DNA from: Lachnospiraceae bacterium
GTDB taxonomy: Bacteria > Bacillota > Clostridia > Lachnospirales > Lachnospiraceae
Assembly (NCBI GenBank): GCA_021770345.1
Contig: JAETRD010000002.1
Span: 62,001 to 126,000, forward strand
DNA length: 64,000 bases
Reading direction: 5' to 3'
A model generated the notes under the pieces. The model saw nothing but the letters and a program-made list of their open reading frames with translations. It ran no database searches and was not told the origin of the DNA. The translations under genes and the position numbers were made by a program. Below are positions 57,206 to 64,000 of this stretch, piece after piece; position 1 is the first letter of the stretch, and the number at the start of each line of letters is the position of its first letter.

Positions 57206-57601
57206 ATGAGAAAAATGATAACATTTATCTGTATCGTACTGTCCGCTGTCGCGCTTGCATCCTGCGCAGGCAATCAGACGGAGACGTCATATCAGCAGAT
57301 TTCACAGGAAGAAGCCAAAAATCTGATGGATACCGAGGAGTCGTATCTCATCTTGGATGTGCGAACGGAAGAGGAATACGGAGAACTGCATATTCCTGGA
57401 GCAATCTGTGTGCCGAACGAGACGATTTCGGACACTCCGCCGGAGGAACTGCCGGATTTGGAGCAGATGATTCTCGTATACTGCAGGAGCGGAAACCGCA
57501 GCAAGCAGGCGGCGGAGAAACTGGCGGCGATGGGGTATACCGATATCCGCGAATTTGGCGGGATTACGACCTGGCCTTACGAGACGGTTTCGGGGGAATA
57601 A
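57206..57601 (+). CDS. Rhodanese-domain lipoprotein
   Basis: 131-residue extracytoplasmic lipoprotein. The signal peptide ends in the lipobox ALASC (Cys near residue 20). A single rhodanese domain follows: LILDVRTEEEYGELHIPGAICVPN, catalytic loop VYCRSGNRSKQAAEKL with Cys, and FGGITTWPYE. It may transfer sulfur or bind thiols or oxyanions outside the membrane. The start is ATG 57206 (a TTG at 57188 is in frame); the ribosome binding site is weak. Confidence 0.88.
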   Translation: MRKMITFICIVLSAVALASCAGNQTETSYQQISQEEAKNLMDTEESYLILDVRTEEEYGELHIPGAICVPNETISDTPPEELPDLEQMILVYCRSGNRSKQAAEKLAAMGYTDIREFGGITTWPYETVSGE

Positions 57602-57669
57602 GCGAAGGATTTTATAAATGCAGCTGCGTGTGAGAAGATGGCGGATTGTCTGGTCCGCCATCTTTTAAC

Positions 57670-57698
57670 TTTACACTGCGCAAAATTCGGACTATAAT
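57670..57698 (+). promoter_or_regulatory. Promoter of the xpaC-telA-PHP unit
   Basis: TTTACA, 17 bp, TATAAT (57693-57698). Confidence 0.78.
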
Positions 57699-57748
57699 AG
57701 ACAGGCAGAGAATTGCCACAGGAGTCAGAATAAAAGGGAATTGAGAGA

Positions 57749-59194
57749 ATGAGCGGGAATCAGACATGGAACAGCCTGGGAGACGAGATTAAGGATGCGG
57801 TGGAGAATGCCCTGCGGACGGGGGATTTCAGCCATTTAAACGGCGCGATATCCGACACGGTCGTCGGGGCGCTCGGAATCGCACAGGAACAGCTGTCAAA
57901 GAATGCGGGCAGAAGCAGGACGACATCGAATTATAAGAATACGGCAGGAGGTACGTCGGCGCCCGATTACAGCGCGGCGGCAAGAAGCACGTCGGCGCAA
58001 AATTACGGTGCGGCGGGAAGAAGTGCGTCGGCGCAAAATTACGGTGCGGCGGGAAGAAATACAGCGGCGCGAAATTACGGTGCGGCGGGAAGAAATACGT
58101 CGGCGCCGAATTATCATGCAGCCGGAAGAAGCACGTCGGCACCGAATTACACGGCTGCCCCGTACCGGCCGCAGACGCCCAGAATGCTCAAAGCGCCGTT
58201 TAAGAGCATCGGCAGGATATCCGGCACGCTCTATCAGGTTTTCGGCGGGATCGGCACAGGGGTCATGGGGATTCTGTCCGTTGTCTTTCTGATGCTTGCA
58301 ATCGGACTCGGCGGAGGGTTTCGCATCGCGTTCGGCGTTTTTATCCTTCTGCTTGTCGTGTTTATCGCTATGATCAATGTCGGCTGCAGACAGAAATTCC
58401 GGTTAAAACGCGCGGAAAAGTACTGGGAGCTGTCCGGGCCGAACCATTATGTGGATTTGAAGGATCTTGCGCTCCACACAAATAAATCGCTCAAATTTAT
58501 TGTTAAAGATGTCCGGAAAATGTTAGAGGACGGATTTTTCCCGCAGGGACATCTGGATGCGCAGGAGAGCTGTCTGATGTTGGACGAGAAGATTTACAGC
58601 GAATATCTCACACTTGAAAAGCAGCGCAGAGTGCAGGCGCTTGAGCAGCAGAAGTCTGAGGAAGCGGAAAAACAGGAGCAGAAAACTGCGGCGCAGGAGA
58701 ACACGGCTTCCGGAAACCAGGAGCTTGACGCCATGATCGCGGAGGGGCAGTCGTATATCCGCAGGCTGCGCGATATGAATGACAATATTCCCGGAGAGGT
58801 GATTTCCGCAAAGCTGTTCGGGCTGGAAAATCTGCTGAAAGAGATTTTCGACAGTCTGCGGGATCACCCGGAGCAGATGCCGCAGATGCAGAAATTTATG
58901 AACTACTACCTGCCGACCACGATAAAGCTCGTGGAGGCTTACGAGGAATTTGATTCCTTAAGCGTGCAGGGGGACGACATACAGGCCGCGAAAGCGGAAA
59001 TTGAAAAGACGCTGGATACGATTAACGGGGCGTTCGGCGAACTGCTCAACAAGATATTCCGGGACACCGCCTACGATGTGACGACGGATGCGCAGGTGCT
59101 TCAGACCATGCTGGCGAAAGAGGGGCTTGCGGGCAGTATGGCGGAAGCGCTTTCGAATCAGCCGGAACGGGAGAAAGTACCGATAGAGCGGTAA
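57749..59194 (+). CDS. xpaC: XpaC-like protein with N-terminal 12-residue repeats
   Basis: 481-residue membrane protein. A short helical start is followed by six 12-residue repeats (about residues 70-141, consensus SAxNYGAAGRxT), two membrane helices (about 165-210), and a cytoplasmic helical domain with LAL-HTNKSLKFIVKDVRKMLEDGFFPQGHLD and a long coiled coil. This matches the family once named for 5-bromo-4-chloroindolyl phosphate hydrolysis, which pairs with TelA. The role is uncertain; stress or cell-envelope functions have been suggested. telA follows after 64 bases. Confidence 0.85.
   Translation: MSGNQTWNSLGDEIKDAVENALRTGDFSHLNGAISDTVVGALGIAQEQLSKNAGRSRTTSNYKNTAGGTSAPDYSAAARSTSAQNYGAAGRSASAQNYGAAGRNTAARNYGAAGRNTSAPNYHAAGRSTSAPNYTAAPYRPQTPRMLKAPFKSIGRISGTLYQVFGGIGTGVMGILSVVFLMLAIGLGGGFRIAFGVFILLLVVFIAMINVGCRQKFRLKRAEKYWELSGPNHYVDLKDLALHTNKSLKFIVKDVRKMLEDGFFPQGHLDAQESCLMLDEKIYSEYLTLEKQRRVQALEQQKSEEAEKQEQKTAAQENTASGNQELDAMIAEGQSYIRRLRDMNDNIPGEVISAKLFGLENLLKEIFDSLRDHPEQMPQMQKFMNYYLPTTIKLVEAYEEFDSLSVQGDDIQAAKAEIEKTLDTINGAFGELLNKIFRDTAYDVTTDAQVLQTMLAKEGLAGSMAEALSNQPEREKVPIER
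57956..58171 (+). repeat. Six in-frame 36-bp tandem repeats in xpaC
   Basis: Six units of 36 bases starting at 57956, 57992, 58028, 58064, 58100 and 58136 encode SAxxYxAAxRxx. Central units are nearly identical at DNA level; the outer ones have diverged. Confidence 0.92.
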
Positions 59195-59258
59195 CGCATA
59201 CAGAGGATAAAAGATACCGAATTTTGATGCCGCCTGCAGCGGCAGAATGGGAGGAAAT

Positions 59259-60431
59259 ATGAGTGATTTAGACGAGATGTTAAAGGAAGGGCCAAGCCTT
59301 ACCTTTGAGCCCTTTGCGGGGGATGCGCAGAAGCCGGAGGTCGTTCCTGCGGCCATCCTGCCGAAGGAAGCGGCAGCGGAGGCGATGCAGGTGGAACTGA
59401 CGCCGGAAGAACAGAAAATGGTCGACGAATTTGCGTCGCGCATCGACCTGGCAAACACGCAGATGATTTTACAGTACGGCGCGGGATGCCAGAAAAAAAT
59501 CGCGGATTTTTCGGACACGGCGCTCGGCAACGTGCGCACCAAAGATATGGGCGAGGTGGGCGAGATGCTGACCCAGATGGTGACGGAGCTGCGGGAGTTC
59601 GAGGAAGACGACGATACCAAAGGTTTTTTCGGCCTCTTTAAAAAGAACGCCAACAAGCTTTCCAATATGAAAGCGAAATACGACAAGGCGGAGGTCAACG
59701 TAAACCGGATCAGCAATGCGCTCGAGCAGCATCAGATTACCCTCTTAAAGGATGTGGCGATGCTCGACAAGATGTACGAGCTGAATCTGAATTACTTTAA
59801 AGAGCTGTCCATGTATATTCTGGCGGGCAAACAGAAGCTGGCGAAGGCGATGGATGAGGAACTGCCGGCGCTTGTGGCGAAGGCGGAGCGGAGCGGACTG
59901 CCCGAGGATACGCAGGCGGCCAGGGATTTTTCGGAGATGTGCAACCGCTTCGAGAAAAAGCTGCACGACCTCGAGCTGACGCGCACGGTATCGATGCAGA
60001 TGGCGCCGCAGATTCGCCTGATTCAGAACAACGATATCGTGATGAGCGATAAGATACAGTCCACAATCGTAAATACGATTCCGCTCTGGAAAAGCCAGAT
60101 GGTGATCGCGATCGGATTGAATCACTCCACGGACGCGGCGAAAGCGCAGCACGCGGTCAGCGATATGACAAACGAGCTGCTCAAAAAGAATGCCGACGCC
60201 TTAAAGATGGCCACGATCGAAACGGCAAGAGAAAGCGAGCGCGGGATTGTCGATATCGAGACGTTAAAAGCGACAAACCAGACACTCATAGGCACGCTGG
60301 ACGAGGTGTTGAAAATCCAGGAAGAAGGCCGGGAGAAGAGAAAGAGCGCCGAGGTTGAACTGCAGAAGATCGAGCGGGACATGCAGGAGAAGCTGCTGGA
60401 GCTGAGCCGGAGAAACGGGGCGGCAGGATGA
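59259..60431 (+). CDS. telA: TelA family protein (toxic anion resistance)
   Basis: 390-residue cytoplasmic, largely helical protein. Family features: VDEFASRIDLANTQMILQYGAGCQKKIADFSDTAL, KGFFGLFKKNANKLSNMKAKYDKAEVNVNRI, TVSMQMAPQIRLIQNNDIVMSDKIQSTIVNTIPLWKSQM and TNELLKKNADALKMATIETARESERGIVDIETLK. First linked to tellurite tolerance; the physiological role is probably envelope stress. GGGAGGAAAT precedes ATG 59259. Coupled to xpaC upstream and overlapping the PHP gene by four bases. Confidence 0.94.
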   Translation: MSDLDEMLKEGPSLTFEPFAGDAQKPEVVPAAILPKEAAAEAMQVELTPEEQKMVDEFASRIDLANTQMILQYGAGCQKKIADFSDTALGNVRTKDMGEVGEMLTQMVTELREFEEDDDTKGFFGLFKKNANKLSNMKAKYDKAEVNVNRISNALEQHQITLLKDVAMLDKMYELNLNYFKELSMYILAGKQKLAKAMDEELPALVAKAERSGLPEDTQAARDFSEMCNRFEKKLHDLELTRTVSMQMAPQIRLIQNNDIVMSDKIQSTIVNTIPLWKSQMVIAIGLNHSTDAAKAQHAVSDMTNELLKKNADALKMATIETARESERGIVDIETLKATNQTLIGTLDEVLKIQEEGREKRKSAEVELQKIERDMQEKLLELSRRNGAAG

Positions 60432-61165
60432 GTGCACCGGGGAAACGATATTTATATGAGACGCACATGCACACCCGTGAATCAAGTGCCTGTGCAAAAA
60501 GCGCCGGTGCCGAGATGGCGCGGGCGTTTTACGAGGCCGGCTATGCCGGGATTATTGTCACGGATCACTTTTACTACGGCAATACCGCGGTGAACCGCAG
60601 ACTGCCCTGGGAGGAATGGGTCAACCGGTTCTGTCTCGGGTATGAGCACGCGAAAGCGGAGGGCGACCGGCTGGGGCTGCAGGTATTTTTCGGCTGGGAG
60701 AGCTGCTACCGCGGTACGGAGTTTTTAATCTACGGTCCCGATAAGGAATGGCTGCTTGCGCATCCCGAGATTCGCGATGCGACGGTCGAGGAGCAGTATG
60801 CGCTTGTGCACGCGGCGGGCGGCATCATCAGTCATGCCCATCCGTTCCGGGAGGAGCCCTATATCCCGGAAATCCGTCTATATCCGGAGTATGTGGACGC
60901 GGTGGAGGGAATCAATGCGACACACACGAGTCCTGCGAGTCTGGCGCACTTCAATCCGGCGTTTAACGAGCGGGCGCTTGCCTACGGCAGAGAACACGGG
61001 CTGCCCCTTACGGCGGGTTCGGACCAGCACCGCACGGAGATGATCGGCGGCGGCATGGTGTTTTCGCGGCGGCTTGCCGATATCCATGATTTCTGCACGG
61101 CAGTGCTTGCAGGGGAAGCCGCAGAGCTTTTGGACGGGACAAAGCCTCCTGCGGAAAGCCGATAA
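60428..61165 (+). CDS. PHP-domain phosphoesterase
   Basis: 245-residue metal-dependent hydrolase. PHP motifs with metal ligands: ETHMHTRESSACA near the start, GIIVTDHFYYG, GGIISHAHPFRE, and LTAGSDQHRTEM near the end. Such stand-alone PHP proteins cleave phosphomonoesters or, in HisK-type enzymes, histidinol phosphate; the substrate here is unknown. Its start overlaps the telA stop (ATGA), and it shows no terminator before the convergent regulator gene. Confidence 0.88.
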   Translation: MSAPGKRYLYETHMHTRESSACAKSAGAEMARAFYEAGYAGIIVTDHFYYGNTAVNRRLPWEEWVNRFCLGYEHAKAEGDRLGLQVFFGWESCYRGTEFLIYGPDKEWLLAHPEIRDATVEEQYALVHAAGGIISHAHPFREEPYIPEIRLYPEYVDAVEGINATHTSPASLAHFNPAFNERALAYGREHGLPLTAGSDQHRTEMIGGGMVFSRRLADIHDFCTAVLAGEAAELLDGTKPPAESR

Positions 61166-61199
61166 GAGGTTTGCCGCACGGCTGAGCGCTTACGAATAT

Positions 61200-62048
61200 T
61201 TAATGTTTCACAGGTTTTGCTTTGGAGGCATGCGCCCGGAATTCTTTCGGGGACATGCCTTTTTGTTTGTGAAAGGTTTTCGAAAAATACAGGCTGTTGT
61301 CAAAGCCGAGCGAATTTGCGATGGCGGTGACGGACAGGCCGGAGTGCTCTAAGAGGTAGCAGGCCTGTTTCATGCGGAAATCGGTCAGATATTCCTTTGG
61401 GGACTGCCCTGTCACTGTCTCAAAGGAGCGGAACAGATGGCTGCGGCTGACGCCGACATAGTCTGCGATATCTTCGACGGTGATGGCGTAGGAATAGTTT
61501 GCGGAGATGAACTCAATCCCTTTTTGCACATAGCTGTTGGCGGAATTCTGGCTGCGGGTATGCGTCGCGCTGTGCATAAAAAGCGCGAGCATGGTATAGA
61601 GGCGGCCGCTCATCTCAACCGCGTGCTCAAACTCGCTTCCGCGCGCGTCATAGATGTGCAGGATCTGCCGGTGGATGGATTCCCCGCAGGGAATGCCGCA
61701 GATGTACGGATGTTCCGGAGAGAAATCGGTCGCACTTAAAATCATGGAGGCATCACTGCCGGTAAACCCCACCCAGGCATACTCCCACGGGTCGTCGCCT
61801 GCCGCGTGGTAGAGGACTTCGGTGTTCGGGTACACAAGAAAGCAGTCGCCCGCTCCGAGTGAAAACTGCTGTCCTTTTACCTGATAGCAGCCGCGGCCGG
61901 AGATGATATAGTGAATCAGATAGTGATCGCGGATACCGGGACCCCACTGGTGAAGCGGGTCGCATTTCTGGAGGCCCACGTTATAGACCGAGAGGGAGAT
62001 AAGCTCCTTTTCCGTTACCTTGTAAGAATTTTTATAATTTTTGATCAT
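61200..62048 (-). CDS. AraC family regulator with cupin sensor domain
   Basis: 282-residue transcription factor. An N-terminal AraC-type cupin (DHYLIHYIISGRGCYQVKGQQFSLGAGDCFLVYPNTEVLYHA) is followed by two helix-turn-helix motifs: ITVEDIADYVGVSRSHLFRSFETVTGQSPKEYL and LSVTAIANSLGFDNSLYFSKTFHKQKGMSPKEF. Members with this design usually control sugar-utilisation genes. GGGAGG lies nine bases before the start. It is divergent from galE with about 200 bp between, so galE or a distant sugar locus may be its target. Confidence 0.93.
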   Translation of the reverse strand: MIKNYKNSYKVTEKELISLSVYNVGLQKCDPLHQWGPGIRDHYLIHYIISGRGCYQVKGQQFSLGAGDCFLVYPNTEVLYHAAGDDPWEYAWVGFTGSDASMILSATDFSPEHPYICGIPCGESIHRQILHIYDARGSEFEHAVEMSGRLYTMLALFMHSATHTRSQNSANSYVQKGIEFISANYSYAITVEDIADYVGVSRSHLFRSFETVTGQSPKEYLTDFRMKQACYLLEHSGLSVTAIANSLGFDNSLYFSKTFHKQKGMSPKEFRAHASKAKPVKH

Positions 62049-62252
62049 GCGCCGACGCCTCCCGACAATAATATTGAAAACGGAAAAACAAAGTTCCGTT
62101 TGTATTCATAAATGTATTATACCTCTCCGAAAAGAAACGGCGCAACAAAATTACATATATTCCACACATTTTTTTCTGTACAACGGCGAGGTGTTGCGGT
62201 AATATGAACACATAGACAACAGTCAGCAACAGATGGAAAGGTGGAAAATGCG

Positions 62253-63269
62253 ATGGCGATTTTAGTGACAGGCGGCGCCGGATATATCGGCAGCCACACA
62301 TGTGTGGAATTACAGAATGCGGGTTATGAGGTAGTGGTTCTTGACAACTTAAGCAATGCGTCCGAGAAATCATTAGAGAGAGTGGAGGCGCTGACCGGAA
62401 AGAAAGTGACCTTCTACAAAGGGGATATCTTAGACCGCGATATTTTGAATAAGGTTTTTGCGGAGCAGAAGATTGACAGCTGTATCCATTTCGCAGGCTT
62501 AAAGGCGGTCGGAGAGTCCGTTTCAAAGCCCTGGGAATACTACAATAATAACATTGCGGGAACGCTCACGCTCGTGGATGTGATGCGTCAGAACGGATGC
62601 AAGAACATTATCTTTTCTTCCTCCGCGACGGTCTACGGCGACCCGGCGGAGATTCCGATCACGGAGGAGTGCCCGAAGGGACAGTGCACAAATCCCTACG
62701 GCTGGACAAAGTCCATGTTAGAGCAGGTGCTGTCCGATATCCAGAAGGCGGATCCGGAGTGGAACGTGATCCTGCTGCGCTACTTTAATCCGATCGGCGC
62801 GCACAAGAGCGGCACGATGGGGGAGAACCCGAACGGCATCCCGAATAATCTGATGCCTTATGTAACGCAGGTTGCGGTCGGCAAGTTAAAAGAGCTCGGC
62901 GTGTTCGGCGACGATTACGATACCCCGGACGGGACCGGTGTCAGAGATTATATCCATGTCGTAGACCTTGCCGTCGGCCATGTGAAAGCGCTGAAAAAGA
63001 TCGAGGAGAAGGCGGGGCTGTGCATTTACAATCTCGGAACCGGACACGGCTACAGCGTACTTGATATCGTAAAGAACTTCGAGGCGGCCAACGGCGTGAA
63101 GGTGCCCTATGTCATCAAGGAGCGCAGAGCCGGCGATATCGCGACCTGCTACTGCGACCCGTCAAAGGCGAAGCGGGAGCTCGGCTGGGAGGCGCAGTAC
63201 GGCATCCGCGAGATGTGCGAGGACTCCTGGAGATGGCAGAAAAATAACCCGAACGGGTATGAGGATTAA
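62253..63269 (+). CDS. galE: UDP-glucose 4-epimerase
   Basis: 338-residue short-chain dehydrogenase interconverting UDP-galactose and UDP-glucose. NAD motif GGAGYIGSH near residue 7, catalytic SSSATVYG and Tyr-x3-Lys in [18 protein letters not shown], and the C-terminal [22 protein letters not shown] 62253 follows AAAGGTGG; a GTG at 62241 is in frame but lies within that site. It ends at a strong terminator. Confidence 0.97.
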   Translation: MAILVTGGAGYIGSHTCVELQNAGYEVVVLDNLSNASEKSLERVEALTGKKVTFYKGDILDRDILNKVFAEQKIDSCIHFAGLKAVGESVSKPWEYYNNNIAGTLTLVDVMRQNGCKNIIFSSSATVYGDPAEIPITEECPKGQCTNPYGWTKSMLEQVLSDIQKADPEWNVILLRYFNPIGAHKSGTMGENPNGIPNNLMPYVTQVAVGKLKELGVFGDDYDTPDGTGVRDYIHVVDLAVGHVKALKKIEEKAGLCIYNLGTGHGYSVLDIVKNFEAANGVKVPYVIKERRAGDIATCYCDPSKAKRELGWEAQYGIREMCEDSWRWQKNNPNGYED

Positions 63270-63290
63270 GAGAGAAGACAGGACAAAACA

Positions 63291-63337
63291 AACAGGGCTC
63301 TGTCGCATTTACACATATGCGACAGAGCCCTGTTTTT
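63291..63337 (+). terminator. galE terminator
   Basis: AACAGGGCTCTGTCGCAT pairs perfectly with its complement around a short loop and ends in T5. Confidence 0.95.
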
Positions 63338-63359
63338 AGATTTAAAAAGGGATTGAAAT

Positions 63360-63409
63360 AAAAAAACCACGACAAATCATCAAATGGATGACTTTGCCGT
63401 GGTTTTTTG
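63360..63409. terminator. Bidirectional terminator between galE and tRNA-Glu
   Basis: AAAAAACCACG ... CGTGGTTTTTT with GATG/CATC at the top of the stem. It serves the minus-strand tRNA and back-stops galE. Confidence 0.85.
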
Positions 63410-63435
63410 TACTGTGCTATCGTTGCCAACAATAG

Positions 63436-63507
63436 CAGTTCCTAGGGGAATCGAACCCCTGTTTCCGCCGTGAGAGGGCGGCGTCTTAACCGCTTGACCA
63501 AGGAACC
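63436..63507 (-). tRNA. tRNA-Glu (CTC)
   Basis: On the minus strand: acceptor GGTTCCT/AGGAACT (closing pair G-U), anticodon stem CCGCC/GGCGG with loop CTCTCAC and anticodon CTC, T stem AGGGG/CCCCT. CCA is not encoded. Confidence 0.93.
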
Positions 63508-63518
63508 GAACAAACATT

Positions 63519-63546
63519 ATTATAACAGGCTTTTAGAAAAATGCAA
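63519..63546 (-). promoter_or_regulatory. tRNA-Glu promoter
   Basis: On the minus strand TTGCAT, 16 bp, TATAAT. Confidence 0.75.
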
Positions 63547-63682
63547 GTGTTTATTGAAATTTTTTTTCATAAAATCCAAATGAATGTCAACAAACGGGCC
63601 GTTTGCATAGCGTGCAGCCCGTTTGCCAAATATCGTTAAGCGTTCTTGCACCGTTCGATTCTCATCTTTTTTCATTGACACG

Positions 63683-64000
63683 CTACTGTTCATGCCGTCT
63701 GATGCATACGACGGAGATCCCTGCGAACAAAAAGAGATATAAGATGCAGGAGATGACAAAAACGGGGGTTTCCAGTTTCATCTGTGGATTGTTGGCGCGC
63801 ATGCCCAGCGCGTAGAGTGAGTACGGATAGTACATTCCCCAGCCCTTGTTGGTAAAGACAAGACCGCCGATGCCGGCTGCCATTCCGATTCCGATGGGAA
63901 CCGCAAAAGAGCGGATCACCATGGAGAGGGCAAGCTGGATGCAGCAGATAACGATACCGCCCAGGGTACCGGCGGCGAACCAGCCTGCGGCCTGGGGCGG
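63683..64000 (-). CDS. ABC-2 type permease, lantibiotic-immunity type (3' part only)
   Basis: The minus-strand frame is open to the window edge, so only the C-terminal ~105 residues are present. Three membrane segments are visible: one around GGIVICCIQLALSMVIRSF, one with IGIGMAAGIGGLVFTNKG, and a last one with VFVISCILYLFLFAGISVVCI. The GMYYPYSLYALGMRANNP linker is typical of MutE/SpaE-like permeases that expel lantibiotics. The cognate ATPase and two-component genes should lie beyond 64000. Downstream of its stop, 63550-63680 holds a CAAACGGGC/GCCCGTTTG stem without a T-run. Confidence 0.72.
   Translation of the reverse strand, partial: PPQAAGWFAAGTLGGIVICCIQLALSMVIRSFAVPIGIGMAAGIGGLVFTNKGWGMYYPYSLYALGMRANNPQMKLETPVFVISCILYLFLFAGISVVCIRRHEQ

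Noticed and set aside
57956-58171. CRISPR-like array
   Set aside because: The repeats are contiguous 36-bp coding units with no spacers and keep the reading frame of xpaC.

Overview
The window reads as a chromosomal segment of a spore-forming member of the Clostridia, most probably Lachnospiraceae (inference). The evidence is spo0A, spoIVB and a SpoIIM-like gene, a NifU-like/GGGtGRT pair, DUF3783- and DUF5688-type proteins, strong AGGAGG-type ribosome binding sites with frequent GTG/TTG starts, and the run asp23-nusB-xseA-xseB-ispA-dxs-tlyA-nadK-argR-recN-spoIVB-spo0A. Almost every gene is on the + strand. There is no prophage, insertion sequence, CRISPR array or rRNA.

Layout. 1-4.96 kb: the 3' part of a chemoreceptor, a small DUF3783-like gene on the minus strand, a roughly 600-bp imperfect palindrome, then SOS-controlled recA and recX. 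5-9 kb: rny, a NUDIX ADP-sugar hydrolase, a SpoIIM-like membrane protein and xerD. 9-12.3 kb: divergent aroF and aroD (entry to the shikimate pathway), a DUF4422 glycosyltransferase and tRNA-Arg. 12.5-17.6 kb: an SH3b membrane protein, rluF, ligA and metA. 17.6-30.4 kb: the conserved nusB-to-spo0A superoperon, covering transcription termination, DNA repair, isoprenoid synthesis, NADP synthesis, arginine control and sporulation; a TPR-GGDEF gene sits between spoIVB and spo0A. 30.5-33.1 kb: glgA, a DUF5688-like gene on the minus strand and tRNA-Thr.

33.2-40 kb: a nucleoside uptake and salvage cluster. A BMP lipoprotein, an ATPase and two permeases import nucleosides, deoC degrades deoxyribose 5-phosphate and udk phosphorylates uridine/cytidine. 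40-48.1 kb: a glycosyltransferase, queH, argH, asd, a Na/Pi cotransporter and an ATPase with a degenerate P-loop. 48.1-57 kb: an unusually long topoisomerase III with six C-terminal zinc-ribbon repeats, a TraX-like protein, a beta-helix protein, a YARHG lipoprotein and the NifU-like/GGGtGRT pair. 57.2-64 kb: a rhodanese lipoprotein, XpaC-like and TelA, a PHP phosphoesterase, an AraC-type regulator divergent from galE, tRNA-Glu, and the C-terminal part of a lantibiotic-immunity-type ABC permease running off the end.

Most genes are core housekeeping. The least explained signals are non-coding: the giant inverted repeat before recA, two copies of a palindrome that begins exactly at a TAG stop codon, two intergenic clusters of three hairpins, and a 39-bp tandem hairpin repeat at the predicted 5' end of the nucleoside-transporter transcript. 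The main protein-level oddities are the six-repeat topoisomerase III, the degenerate ATPase beside it, and the GGDEF protein wedged into the spoIVB-spo0A pair.
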